Below, one piece after another: positions 8,636-17,295 of a stretch of 64,000 bases of DNA (positions within the stretch are counted from its first letter, which is position 1; every line of letters begins with the position of its first letter). The stretch comes from G965212025 sp965215765. Lineage in GTDB: Bacteria > Pseudomonadota > Gammaproteobacteria > Poriferisulfidales > Oxydemutatoraceae. The stretch is from positions 62,001 to 126,000 of the forward strand of contig OZ244118.1 of NCBI GenBank assembly GCA_965215765.1, in the 5' to 3' direction. The notes under the pieces were generated by a model that did not search any database, was not told where the DNA came from, and saw only the letters and a list, made by a program, of their open reading frames with translations. The position numbers and the translations under genes are program-made.

Positions 8636-8995
8636 CGGTTAGCTAGTTGCCGGCTCGCTTCCTTTGATATAAAGACTGCGGTGCGCTTGCACCCGGCACG
8701 GTCAACTGGTTGTTTCTTTTAACCCTGCGGCGTGGGGGGGCTTGTATATAAATCCCGCACCCCGGGTGTGGCTTTTGCTTGGTAAACCCGGTGTTGAATG
8801 AACCTGTCGCCTGCGAGTTCTGTCGTTTTCATAACCCTGCATTCGAATCAATTGACCGAGACACCTGTGTCATAGGTAGCTGCTAGTCGCGAGAAATAAC
8901 TCCGAAAATCAGCATTACGAAGCTGGCAAACCAAGGCTTCGCGATACAAACCATTGAGCCAGTCCTCATGGACGGTGCCGCATTCGGTATGTCAG
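8629..8995 (+). repeat. Intergenic repeat ending in a yceI 3' fragment, copy 1
   Basis: About 250 bp of non-coding sequence that recurs at 9487, joined at about 8888 to a fragment of the upstream YceI gene (codons for REITPKISITKLANQ and onward) that stops short of the gene's end. No ORF is supported. Together with 9487-9960 it marks a tandem duplication of yceI 3' end, small Cys-rich gene and spacer. Confidence 0.85.
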
Positions 8996-9073
8996 TCTGC
9001 TAGTTTTAGGTATTCTTTTTACTAATTTCACTAAGCCCCTAGTTTTAGCAAGTCCGCAATTTAATGGCGGAAC

Positions 9074-9101
9074 TTGCGAATTCCAAAAAAATAATGATAA
9101 T
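9074..9101 (+). promoter_or_regulatory. Candidate sigma-70 promoter of small Cys-rich gene 2
   Basis: TTGCGA at 9074-9079 and GATAAT at 9096-9101, spacing 16 bp, aligned with the promoters before the other two family members. Confidence 0.55.
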
Positions 9102-9134
9102 GGGTTCATCATATTTACAACAAAGGAGTTTGTT

Positions 9135-9380
9135 ATGCAGATAGATAGATACTGTGTTAATAAAAACGCGCAAGCAAATGGCGATCACGAAATTCATATT
9201 ACTGAACGCCATTATCCATCAATAATTCCCCCCTGCCCGTTTTTGCCTAAAGAGGCTAATCAGGTAGACTTGGGGTTGCATGGTGATTACGATTGCGCTG
9301 TCGGAGTGGCTAAATCGCTGCATAAGCAGTGGAAGGTGGATGGATGTTCACATTGCTGTAAATCTGGCCATAAATCATAA
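9135..9380 (+). CDS. Small Cys-rich protein, paralogue 2
   Basis: An 81-residue relative of the protein at 8393 with the same landmarks: RYCVNKNAQANGDHEIH, a central Pro-Cys-Pro and Leu-Pro segment, DYDCAVGVAKS, and a C-terminal GCSHCCKSGH cluster. AAAGGAG sits before the ATG. Sequence identity to paralogue 1 is only moderate, so the two have diverged under constraint rather than arising in the latest duplication. Function unknown. Confidence 0.85.
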   Translation: MQIDRYCVNKNAQANGDHEIHITERHYPSIIPPCPFLPKEANQVDLGLHGDYDCAVGVAKSLHKQWKVDGCSHCCKSGHKS

Positions 9381-9486
9381 GCTGGAGAAGCCCTCAATTT
9401 GACCGGCTAACCCGGTCAGTCCATTAGCCGCAAAGACCATATTCAAAACGCCCACAACGACGGTGTCTTTGCTCGTTTCCTTTAGT

Positions 9487-9960
9487 AAGGTAACGGTTAG
9501 CTTGTTGCCGGCTCGCTTCCTTTGGTATAAAGACTGCGGTGCTCTTGCACCCGGCACGGTCAACTGGTTGTTTCTTTTAACCCTGCGGCGTGGGCGGGGT
9601 TCTTGTATATAAATCCCGCACCCCGGGTGTGGCTTTTGCTTGGTAAACCCGGTGTTGAATGAACCTGTCGCCTGCGAGTTCTGTCGTTTTCATAACCCTG
9701 CATTCGAATCAATTGACCGAGACACCTGTGTCATAGGTAGCTGCTAGTCGCGAGAAATCACTCCGAAAATCAGCATTACGAAGCTGGCAAACCAAGGCTT
9801 CGCGATACAAACCGTTGAACCAGTCTTCGTGGACGGCACCGCATTCGGTATGTCAGAAGGTTTTGAAACACTTCGGGAGCTCGTTAACCTTTTCAACATT
9901 CCCACTGTGATTCCGGTCAGCTTCAGAATGGTTTTTCTGCAATCACCCTAAAGTGCCCTC
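9487..9960 (+). repeat. Intergenic repeat ending in a yceI 3' fragment, copy 2
   Basis: Second copy of the 8629 spacer, followed from about 9748 by a longer yceI 3' fragment that runs through the original stop codon and beyond. The yceI part has no start and no upstream coding part. Confidence 0.85.
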
Positions 9961-9985
9961 ATTGAAGCAGACCTAATGGCAGAAT

Positions 9986-10013
9986 TTGTAAATCCCTGGA
10001 AATAATCTATAAG
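9986..10013 (+). promoter_or_regulatory. Candidate sigma-70 promoter of small Cys-rich gene 3
   Basis: TTGTAA at 9986-9991 and TATAAG at 10008-10013, spacing 16 bp; nearly the same sequence as the promoter at 8332. Confidence 0.5.
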
Positions 10014-10034
10014 GGCTTACCAAAGGGAGTTATC

Positions 10035-10118
10035 ATGCTTACAAGTAGATACTGTGTTAATAAAAACGAGCAATCAAATGGCACTCACGAAGTTCATCAA
10101 GGTTTTCCCACCCACTAA
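10035..10118 (+). pseudogene. Truncated small Cys-rich protein, paralogue 3
   Basis: Starts MLTSRYCVNKNEQSNGTHEVH after AAAGGGAG, matching the family N-terminus, then ends after 27 residues at a stop because the remainder has been replaced by unrelated AT-rich sequence. It lacks the Cys cluster and is a 5' remnant. Confidence 0.75.
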
Positions 10119-10482
10119 ATGTACATGATTGATTTCATGCTTCTGTGCTTTTTTTCAAGATTATCATCGTCATGAGGAGTGCATTATTTTCCATAAAGTT
10201 CACTTCGCTCTACAAGGGGGGTATTGGGGGCACTTTCCTTAATAAAGACATGGGAAGAAGCCAGTGCCAAGAAGAAGCAAACAGACCAAGGGGGGGCTTT
10301 TTCAAACAAGCATTTACCGCCGAACCGGATCCACGAAAAATCATTTTGTGTCTTCTGACAAAAATGGAAACAAGTACTTTCTACGAACTCTATCCTGTTA
10401 AACATTCATTTCAACGCAAAAACAACCGAAAAAATGATTTGTATGGAAGTAATGTGAAGACTATATAGCAGAGATTATAGAT
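10119..10482. other. Stretch without a supported gene
   Basis: About 360 bp between the truncated Cys-rich gene and the Trp-repeat protein. Open frames exist on both strands, but neither shows a ribosome site or recognisable protein. It contains two G-rich tracts (near 10216 and 10291). I see nothing else. Confidence 0.5.
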
Positions 10483-11160
10483 ATGAAGTACATTCTTTTT
10501 TTATTCTTTTTCCCTCTATTTGTTATCGCTTCTGAAGGAGAGTCTCTGTGCAAAGGATCTGTGAACGAATTGAAGAAAAGATGTCCCCTGGATGTAAGAA
10601 TACCTCTTTGGATACGTACAAACGTCGAAGTCGAAGATGAAACGGTGGAGTTACTGGAAGGGTCTCCTCATTCAATAATAGTCGTCTGGCATAGCGGGAC
10701 ATGGAAAAATGGCACTTGGAAAAATGGCATTTGGGAAGATGGCACTTGGAAAGATGGCACTTGGAAAAACGGCACCTGGAAGAAAGGCATTTGGGAAGAT
10801 GGTTCTTGGGAAGATGGTACTTGGGAGGATGGCACTTGGAAAGGTGGCACTTGGTACGATGGCACTCGGAAAAACGGCACTTGGAAAGGTGGCACTTGGA
10901 ACGATGGCACTTGGGAAAGTGGCACTTGGAAAGGTGGTGCCTGGCACGATGGCACTTGGTACGGTGGTGCTTGGAGCAGGGGCACTTGGGAAGATGGCAC
11001 TTGGGAAGACGGCACTTGGCACGATGGCACTTGGGAAGGCGGCACTTGGGAAGATGGCACTTGGGAAGACGGCACTTGGCACGATGGCACTTGGGAAGGT
11101 GGCACTTGGAAAGGCGGCACTTGGCGTCGTGGCACAGGAAAACCGGCGAATGCTCGCTAA
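10483..11160 (+). CDS. Secreted protein with about 30 tandem G-T-W-x-x pentapeptides
   Basis: A 225-residue protein with a clear signal peptide (hydrophobic first 18 residues), a short non-repetitive domain with two Cys (about residues 20-65), then some 30 pentapeptides of the form Gly-Thr-Trp-x-(Asp/Gly/Asn). The period is 15 bp, and a 60-bp block repeats near the 3' end (units 20-23 equal 24-27), a sign of recent expansion. Such Trp-rich units resemble other degenerate pentapeptide or MORN-like solenoids, but I do not assign a family. The charged or His residue at position four varies regularly. It is probably exported and perhaps binds glycans or metals; function unknown. Open frames on the reverse strand are artefacts of the 15-bp period. 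Confidence 0.8.
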   Translation: MKYILFLFFFPLFVIASEGESLCKGSVNELKKRCPLDVRIPLWIRTNVEVEDETVELLEGSPHSIIVVWHSGTWKNGTWKNGIWEDGTWKDGTWKNGTWKKGIWEDGSWEDGTWEDGTWKGGTWYDGTRKNGTWKGGTWNDGTWESGTWKGGAWHDGTWYGGAWSRGTWEDGTWEDGTWHDGTWEGGTWEDGTWEDGTWHDGTWEGGTWKGGTWRRGTGKPANAR

Positions 11161-11171
11161 GTTAGTTATCT

Positions 11172-11240
11172 ATATTCCCACTGTGATTCCGGTCAACTTC
11201 AGAATGGTTTTTCTACAGTCACCCTAAAGTGCCCTCATTG
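11172..11240 (+). repeat. Third copy of the yceI 3' end
   Basis: About 70 bp matching the last codons and the trailer of the YceI-family gene (8245-8310), including the VSFRMVFLQSP codons with one change (Asn for Ser). It is placed directly after the Trp-repeat gene and abuts the moeA 3' end. Confidence 0.8.
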
Positions 11241-12527
11241 AAGCAGATCCGGGAATAGCAGCACCTCGACAGCTTGACCAGCCGCCACGCCATCAAGATC
11301 AACATCCAATTCAATCAGGCAGTTGGCACTGCTTAGCGAACTGAGGATGCCGGAACCTTGGGCTCCGCTTTTGTGAACCAGGAAGCCGCCACCCGGCTTG
11401 GTCTCCAGAATGCCGCGCTGGTACTCCATTCGCCCTTTTCTTTTGCGCAGCCTGGATGTGCAGTGCGCCTGTAGCCTCAACGGCTCCCATTCGCCGTTTC
11501 CCATTTTTTTGTTTAAGGCCGGCTTAACCAGGATGCAGAAAGTGACCACTACAGAAACCGGGTTGCCGGGCAATCCGAAACAAAGCGTTTTGTCTATGCT
11601 GCCGAAAGTGAAAGGTCGCCCAGGCTTGACTGCGACTTTCCAGAAATCCAGCTTCCCCAGTTCCGCGATGACACTGCGCGTGTAATCAGCATCACCCACT
11701 GACACACCTCCTGAGCAAATAATCGCGTCCGGAGCCAGCTCCATGGCCTCACAGAACTTTTTTCTGAGCTCTGCCTTGCTGTCTTTGACGATGCCCAAGT
11801 CATGGCTTTCGCAATCCAGCTTTTTCAACATGCCAAACAAACTGTAACGATTGCTGTCGTACAGCTGTCCGGGACCTGGAATCTGAGTGCCTCCCAAAGG
11901 GCAAAGCTCATCTCCAGTTGAAAAAAACACGCATTTACATTTTCTGAATACGCGCAACTGATCCACGCCAATGGAAGCCAGCAACCCCAAGTGTGAAGGA
12001 GTCAGCCTGGTTCCCCGGGTGAGCGCAGTCTCCCCGGCTGCCAAATCTTCTCCGGCTGCCCGCACATTTTGACCAACGGTATGGCCAGCACCGATAAAAA
12101 CGCTTTTGCCACTTACGCGCACCTGCTCCTGAATGACGATAGTGTCAGCACCGGCAGGCAAAACTCCGCCAGTCGTAATCCGCACACAACTACCTCTCAA
12201 CAGCCTCCCCGACCATGGCACTCCGGCGTAGGAACTTCCCACTCGCTTGAGTTCGCTTTGACCACTCTCCGGTATATCCAGCGAAGTTATGGCGTAGCCG
12301 TCCATGGCCGAATTCGCTTGCCCCGGAACGTCGTACTGTGCATGTATGTCGTCGCTCAGTATGCGGCCAAGCGCGGCGCGCAAATTTACGCTTTCACTTT
12401 CTGTGATGGCAGAAATAGCAGCATCAATACGCTTTGCAGCTTCTGCTACCGAAATGGATTCCGGGTCGTATTCGTCCTGGCAGCTGACAGCCAAGGACGC
12501 GTCAGTTTCCGGGGTTTTGACCAGCAT
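11235..12527 (-). CDS. moeA: Molybdopterin molybdenumtransferase MoeA
   Basis: Inserts molybdate into adenylylated molybdopterin. The 430-residue protein has the normal MoeA layout: an N-terminal segment with SAMDGYA, the RITTGGVLPAGADTIV loop in domain II, a MogA-like domain III with STGDEL, DSNRYSL and the SGGVSVGDADY pterin motif, KPGRPFTFG and LPGNPVS, and a C-terminal beta-barrel domain IV. ATG start at 12527. It lies downstream of smr on the same strand with a broken moeA/smr copy between them. Together with moaB and moaE it indicates a working cofactor pathway. Confidence 0.95.
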   Translation of the reverse strand: MLVKTPETDASLAVSCQDEYDPESISVAEAAKRIDAAISAITESESVNLRAALGRILSDDIHAQYDVPGQANSAMDGYAITSLDIPESGQSELKRVGSSYAGVPWSGRLLRGSCVRITTGGVLPAGADTIVIQEQVRVSGKSVFIGAGHTVGQNVRAAGEDLAAGETALTRGTRLTPSHLGLLASIGVDQLRVFRKCKCVFFSTGDELCPLGGTQIPGPGQLYDSNRYSLFGMLKKLDCESHDLGIVKDSKAELRKKFCEAMELAPDAIICSGGVSVGDADYTRSVIAELGKLDFWKVAVKPGRPFTFGSIDKTLCFGLPGNPVSVVVTFCILVKPALNKKMGNGEWEPLRLQAHCTSRLRKRKGRMEYQRGILETKPGGGFLVHKSGAQGSGILSSLSSANCLIELDVDLDGVAAGQAVEVLLFPDLLQ

Positions 12528-12530
12528 CAG

Positions 12531-12836
12531 TCACAGTCCTATTCTCACGTACGTGGCTCCAGCGCCACCCTTGGCAGTAACCGCTTTGCCACTTACGCGC
12601 ACCTGCTCCTGAATAACAACAGCGTCAGCACCGGCAGGCAAATCTCCGCCAGTCATAATCCGCACACAACTCCCTCTCGACTGCCTTCCCAACCAAGGCA
12701 CCCCGGCGTAGGAACTTCCCACTCGCTTGAGTTCGCTTTGGTCACTTTGCGGCTTCTGCTGCCGAAATGGATTCCGGGTCGTATTCGCCTTGGCAGCTGA
12801 CAGCCAAGGGCGTGTCAGTTCCGGGGTTTTGACCAA
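12531..12836 (-). pseudogene. Chimeric fragment: moeA 5' and middle pieces joined to an smr 3' end
   Basis: A 101-residue open frame that begins like MoeA (VKTPE), jumps with an internal deletion into the LKRVGSSYAGVPW...QEQVRVSGK part of MoeA, and ends with AKGGAGATYVRIGL, which is the C-terminus of the neighbouring Smr protein. It is the scar of a tandem duplication spanning the smr/moeA junction. Each part is too incomplete to act as either enzyme. Confidence 0.8.
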
Positions 12837-12842
12837 CGTCAG

Positions 12843-13454
12843 TCACAGTTTTATTCTCACGTACGTGGCTCCAGTGCCACCCTTGGCCATAACCGCCGGG
12901 CAAAAGGCCTGCACTTGCGGATGGCTCGCCAGAAAACGATGTGTCAATTTTCTCAACACCGCCGCTCCTGACTGTGAACGGTTACCTTTGCCGTGAACAA
13001 TCATCGCGTACCGCTCCTGTTGCCTCACGCACATCAAGATGTAGTTATGTAGCTTTCTCTCCGCTTTGCTACTGGCATAACCGTGCAAATCAAGCAGTTC
13101 TGCGTGCGGAAACGCGTTCCGCTTTATTTTTTTCCATGTTTTCCCCCGGAGACCATGGATACAAAAATATTCATCGCCTTCTTCGTAGCCTGTTGCGGAC
13201 TCGGGAGCAACCAGAACAGGTCTTGAGCCGCCAGGGATTGCTTCGAAATCTCCGCCCAGGCTTGTGCGGGAGCTACGCCTGACAGATGATGCGCTTACCT
13301 GTTTTACTTGAGCCTTTAATGGAACACTCGCAGCGTCCCCACGGCCTGTCGTGACTGGATCAACGGGCAGTTTCGTTTGTCCGGATCTTTTTACCCAGGT
13401 CAGCCCTCGGGCAGCCATTAAATCCTGAAATGTTTGTTCCCTCTCATCCCCCAT
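12843..13454 (-). CDS. Smr-domain protein (SmrA/SmrB type)
   Basis: A 203-residue protein with an N-terminal variable part and a C-terminal Smr domain (about residues 115-203): the LDLHGY motif, the IVHGKGNRS loop, ASHPQVQAF and the final GGTGATYVRIKL, matching the small MutS-related nuclease fold. Known SmrB acts at collided ribosomes. The ATG at 13454 is chosen because GGGAGAA lies 7 nt upstream; the frame could extend to 13526 but with no site. Its last codons were copied into the chimera just downstream. Confidence 0.88.
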   Translation of the reverse strand: MGDEREQTFQDLMAARGLTWVKRSGQTKLPVDPVTTGRGDAASVPLKAQVKQVSASSVRRSSRTSLGGDFEAIPGGSRPVLVAPESATGYEEGDEYFCIHGLRGKTWKKIKRNAFPHAELLDLHGYASSKAERKLHNYILMCVRQQERYAMIVHGKGNRSQSGAAVLRKLTHRFLASHPQVQAFCPAVMAKGGTGATYVRIKL

Positions 13455-13982
13455 TACAATTCTCCCAAAAATCACCATGCCTGACGCGAATCCCGCCAAG
13501 CACTCAATAAATAAGAAAACAACCAAGCTTAAATGAACGCCCGTAGTCTAACCTTTTTTATGGCAATCAGCTTTCCAATATTGGCACCCAGATTCCTTAT
13601 GGCCATGAATGCTGTGGTTTCCAGAACGCACCATGCTGGCGCGCTTGGATCGAGTCACCCGCAATCCAAGCCTGCTCCCTGCACCGCCACTTTTGTACCA
13701 CCTTCGTCTGTCTTTGACGCGAGCCGGGCTGCCCGCAAAGTCCATGTCGGCCAAGAACTGTTGCCAAAAAAGCATTACCACCAAAGCAACTCACCCGTCT
13801 GAATGCGCCGAATATCCATGATGCGCCAAGCCCAGCAAGCGACCTTGTGCTATATTTTCGAGCGTGTTTGAGCGTGTGAAAATCAAGCCGGTGCCCCTGA
13901 TCAAAAGCGAATACCAGAGGGCGGCGTTGCTGCCTCTTTGCATGTTTTCCCACTTGCCGGCCACTACCTTTATGAGCCACGC
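13455..13982. other. Gap with no recognisable gene
   Basis: About 530 bp between smr and the uracil-DNA glycosylase. A 40-codon frame (GTG 13864 to the TGA at 13984-13986) overlaps the udg ATG as ATGA, which could reflect translational coupling to the remnant of an upstream gene, but the peptide matches nothing I know. Other frames here lack ribosome sites. Confidence 0.4.
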
Positions 13983-14960
13983 ATGAGCGACGCACCCAAT
14001 CAAAAACTTTTACGCTATCTCACCGCCATGGATACCAACGTGTACGTAAAACGCCAGGCAGCCACTGTCCCTGCCGCCACCAGCACCAAACGCAAAGCAG
14101 CCACCGTCCCTGCCACCACCGGCACCAAACGCAAAGCAGCCACCGTCCCTGCCGCCACCAGCACCAAACGCCAGGCAGTCACCGTCCATACCACCACCAG
14201 CACCAAACGCAAAGCAGTCACCGTCCATACCGCCACCGGCACCAAACGCCAGGCAGTCACCGTCCCTGCCGCCACCAGCTCCAAAAGCCAGGCAGTCACC
14301 GTCCCTGCCGCCACCGGCACCCCTGTTCCCGACCCCGCACATCCTGTTGCCAAGGCTGGAGGACAGATGACGGCATGGGAGCCGCTGCTTGAAAAAATGA
14401 ACGGCTGCCGTGATTGTAAGCTCCACAGCACACGCACCAATGTCGTGCCAGGAGTTGGCAACCGGGATGCCACATGGATGATTGTGGGAGAGGCGCCGGG
14501 TAGTGAGGAAGATCGGCGTGGGGAGCCCTTTGTGGGTCGTGCCGGACAGCTGCTAGACAAGATGCTGAAAGCGATCGGCCTTGACCGGGAAAATGTATAT
14601 ATCACCAACACGGTAAAGTGTCGCCCGCCTCAGAACCGCAACCCTGAAGACGATGAGTTACAAGCCTGCCATGGCCACCTGCTACGTCAGGTGCAACTGG
14701 TGTCACCTCGCATTTTGCTCGCTCTTGGCAAAGTGGCCGCAAACGTGCTCCTCACCTACGACGGGCCACTTAAGGGATTGCGCGGCACCGTACACACTTT
14801 TGAAGACACCGGGATTCCAGTGGTGGTCACGTATCATCCAGCCTACCTGTTACGACAACCAGGACAAAAACGCGGCGCGTGGGAAGACTTGCAACTGGCT
14901 GTGCGAGTCCTCGCAGATGCCGCCCAAAACCAAGATGAAGCGGACAAGCGGCACAGCTGA
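13983..14960 (+). CDS. Uracil-DNA glycosylase, type 4 (iron-sulfur), with minisatellite linker
   Basis: Removes uracil from DNA. The C-terminal 200 residues form the type-4 UDG domain: a CRDC pair and two later Cys (VKCRPP and ELQACHG) as 4Fe-4S ligands, the GEAPG uracil-pocket motif, EPFVGRAGQLLD, and the TYHPAYLLR motif. The N-terminal region carries seven 13-residue repeats (Lys-Arg-x-Ala-x-Thr-Val, then a Thr/Ala-rich part; 39 bp each, about 14047-14325), a positively charged linker unusual for the family. ATG at 13983 gives MSDAPNQKLLRYLTAMD, the usual type of start. The 3' end is partly duplicated just downstream. Confidence 0.92.
   Translation: MSDAPNQKLLRYLTAMDTNVYVKRQAATVPAATSTKRKAATVPATTGTKRKAATVPAATSTKRQAVTVHTTTSTKRKAVTVHTATGTKRQAVTVPAATSSKSQAVTVPAATGTPVPDPAHPVAKAGGQMTAWEPLLEKMNGCRDCKLHSTRTNVVPGVGNRDATWMIVGEAPGSEEDRRGEPFVGRAGQLLDKMLKAIGLDRENVYITNTVKCRPPQNRNPEDDELQACHGHLLRQVQLVSPRILLALGKVAANVLLTYDGPLKGLRGTVHTFEDTGIPVVVTYHPAYLLRQPGQKRGAWEDLQLAVRVLADAAQNQDEADKRHS
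14047..14325 (+). repeat. 39-bp in-frame minisatellite, seven copies, inside the UDG gene
   Basis: Seven direct repeats, each encoding KR(K/Q)A(A/V)TV followed by Pro/His, Thr and Ala residues. Copies differ by single codons in patterns shared between neighbours, as expected from slippage or unequal exchange. Confidence 0.9.
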
Positions 14961-14984
14961 TGCACAACTGGGCTCCGTTAAAAC

Positions 14985-15099
14985 CATTCATCGCGAAAAC
15001 TGAAAAGTTGCAGCAACAGGCAATAGGCTTGCAGCTAGCTGTGCGAATCCTCGCAGACACCACTCGCGATCAGAGTGAAGCGGACAGGAGGCATGGCTG
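14985..15099 (+). repeat. Partial duplication of the udg/ligA junction
   Basis: The segment near 15000-15030 resembles the first codons of ligA (EELQQRAKDL), and 15031-15099 repeats the last udg codons (QLAVRILAD to the stop). The order ligA-start then udg-end shows a tandem duplication across the intergenic join. Confidence 0.75.
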
Positions 15100-17223
15100 A
15101 TGAGAGAGAAGCCACAGTTAGAGATGTACAGCATGAAACCTGAAGAGTTGCAGCAACGGGCAAAAGACTTACGAGAGCAGATCGGGGGACACAACCGCGC
15201 CTACTTCGAAGAAGACAATCCCCTGGTTACCGATGCCCAATACAACGAATTGAGGCGCGAACTGGAGACGCTTGAAGCGGAACATCCGCATTTACGCACG
15301 GAAGATTCTCCTCTGAACAAAATCGGCGGGCGTCCGTCCGAAAAATTTTCAGCTGTTGAGCACAAGAGACCGATGCTGTCTTTGGCAAATGCCTACAACG
15401 ATGAGGATTTGGCGAAGTTTGACCTGCGTGTCCGAAGAATGCTTTCCGCCGGTACAGAGGAAACCATTACTTACACCGGGGAACTGAAAGTTGACGGCCT
15501 GGCACTCAGTCTGGTCTACCGCAATCGCCGCTTGCTCAGGGCGGTAACACGCGGCGACGGGACGACCGGAGAAAATGTGACCGCAAACGCCAGAGAAATC
15601 CGGAACCTGCCCCTGACAATCAAAGCTGATTCTCCTGCAGCAGAAATCGAGATTCGCGGTGAAGTGTATTTGCCATGGAGAAACTTTACGTCTTTGAATG
15701 CGCGGGGACACCAAAACGGAGAAAAGACTTACGCCAATCCACGCAATGCGGCAGCCGGGAGCCTCAGACAGCTGGAAACAGGGGTAGTCGCAAGCCGGGG
15801 GCTGCATTTTATTGCTTACGCAGCCTTCGCAGAATCGGGCCTGCTGCCCGACAACCACTACGACACCATGCAATACCTGGGCGAGCTTGGCTTCACTCTC
15901 AGCCCTAACATGAAGCGTTTGAGCAGCCTGGAAGCGTGTACGACTTATTACCGGGAATTGCTTGCCACGCGCTACGCCATTCAGTTTGACATTGACGGCG
16001 CGGTGTTCAAGGTTGACAGCCACTCGCAGCAGCGAATGCTCGGGCAAAGGGGTCGCTCACCCCATTGGGCCGTTGCCCGTAAATTCCCGGCAGCACTAAC
16101 CCGAACCCAAGTGGTGGACGTGCATTTCCAGGTAGGGCGGGCGGGAACTTTGACACCCGTTGCCAAGGTGGTGCCCGTGTTTGTCAGCGGCGTCACTGTC
16201 CGCAGAATCTCCCTGCACAATATGGCAATCATCGAGAAGCTGGACTTGCGCATCGGGGACACCGTGGAAGTGAGGCGGAGCGGAGACGTGATCCCGCAAA
16301 TCACCCAAGTGATCAGCAAAGAGCACTTGGAAAATTCGCGCAAAATTGTGGTTCCGGACAAGTGCCCGGGCTGCCAAGGGAGAGTATTCCTGACAGCTGA
16401 CAACAAACTGGCGCGTTGCGAAAACGGGAACGCGTGCGTGAGCCAGCAAATAAGTGCCATCGCTCATTTTTGCTCCCGCCAGGCGATGAACTTTAAGGGG
16501 CTGGGCGGCAAGCTGGTGGAACAGATGGTAGTAAATAAACTGATCGGGAACGCTGCGGATCTGTATGAGCTCACGCCAGAAGAACTCTGCACGCTGGATC
16601 TTGTGGCCGAAAAGCGAGCCGGTGTCCTTATAGAAGCTATTCACAAGCGCACGGAACCTCCGCTGAATCAATTCATTTACGCCTTGGGGATCCCTGCAGT
16701 CGGAGAAGATAACGCGAAACTTCTGGCGGGATTTTTTTGCAACCTTGATTCCTTGCTTGCTGCAAAACAGGAGAATCTGGTCAAGCTGTCCGGCATCGGC
16801 TCAGAGACCGCAGAAAGTATCGCCAACTACTTCAAGCAGGAGCACAACCGCGCTTTACTCAAACAACTGTTGAGGCACGTGCGACCGAAAGAGACGCAAC
16901 GAGATGGCAGGCTGGTCGGGAACTCATACGTATTTACCGGACGCATGCAAATACCGCGAAGAGAAGCCGTGGCCCGACTGGAAAGGCTGGGCGCGACTGT
17001 AAGCAACTCAGTCACTGTAAGCACCACCGCTTTTATCGTGGGCGACAAGGTCGGGGAGAAAAAACTCACCCGAGCCAAAAAACTGAACACCACCATCATG
17101 AATGAGAATACTTTTAACACTTTCCTGGAAGCCACAGAAAAAGGCGTGGGCAAAGAAAAACAGGCTCCTAAAACACAAACCCCGCCCCCCCTCCACTTGG
17201 CTTTTAGCCATCTTTTTGCCTGA
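15100..17223 (+). CDS. ligA: NAD-dependent DNA ligase LigA
   Basis: Seals nicks in replication and repair using NAD. The 707 residues show the full order: the Ia domain, the adenylation domain with catalytic Lys in ELKVDGLALSLVY and the TRGDGTTGE motif, FANPRNAAAGSLRQL-type sequence, the OB fold with FQVGRAGTLTPVA, a four-Cys zinc finger (CPGC and CENGNAC), the HhH region, and a C-terminal BRCT with VFTGRMQIPR. The ATG at 15100 or the internal ATG of MKPEEL are possible starts. After the BRCT it has an unusual Lys/Pro-rich tail (KEKQAPKTQTPPPL). Its last third is duplicated downstream. Confidence 0.96.
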   Translation: MREKPQLEMYSMKPEELQQRAKDLREQIGGHNRAYFEEDNPLVTDAQYNELRRELETLEAEHPHLRTEDSPLNKIGGRPSEKFSAVEHKRPMLSLANAYNDEDLAKFDLRVRRMLSAGTEETITYTGELKVDGLALSLVYRNRRLLRAVTRGDGTTGENVTANAREIRNLPLTIKADSPAAEIEIRGEVYLPWRNFTSLNARGHQNGEKTYANPRNAAAGSLRQLETGVVASRGLHFIAYAAFAESGLLPDNHYDTMQYLGELGFTLSPNMKRLSSLEACTTYYRELLATRYAIQFDIDGAVFKVDSHSQQRMLGQRGRSPHWAVARKFPAALTRTQVVDVHFQVGRAGTLTPVAKVVPVFVSGVTVRRISLHNMAIIEKLDLRIGDTVEVRRSGDVIPQITQVISKEHLENSRKIVVPDKCPGCQGRVFLTADNKLARCENGNACVSQQISAIAHFCSRQAMNFKGLGGKLVEQMVVNKLIGNAADLYELTPEELCTLDLVAEKRAGVLIEAIHKRTEPPLNQFIYALGIPAVGEDNAKLLAGFFCNLDSLLAAKQENLVKLSGIGSETAESIANYFKQEHNRALLKQLLRHVRPKETQRDGRLVGNSYVFTGRMQIPRREAVARLERLGATVSNSVTVSTTAFIVGDKVGEKKLTRAKKLNTTIMNENTFNTFLEATEKGVGKEKQAPKTQTPPPLHLAFSHLFA

Positions 17224-17295
17224 CAACAAGCCTCGACCCGAAACCAGGCGATCACTCAGCTCCTTCTCAAGACTGGCCGTCTCATGGTCAGCTAC

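Noticed and set aside
10145..10468. 107-codon plus-strand frame
   Set aside because: No ribosome site, no similarity recognised, and composition like intergenic DNA.
10668..11227. Long overlapping frames on both strands over the Trp-repeat gene
   Set aside because: The 15-bp period keeps several frames free of stops; only the plus-strand frame starting at 10483 has a signal peptide and start.
13533..13995. Frames on both strands between smr and udg
   Set aside because: Mutually overlapping, without start signals or known motifs.
14010..14611. Gly/Ala/Thr-rich frames antisense to the UDG repeat
   Set aside because: Artefacts of the 39-bp in-frame repeat; no ribosome site or domain.
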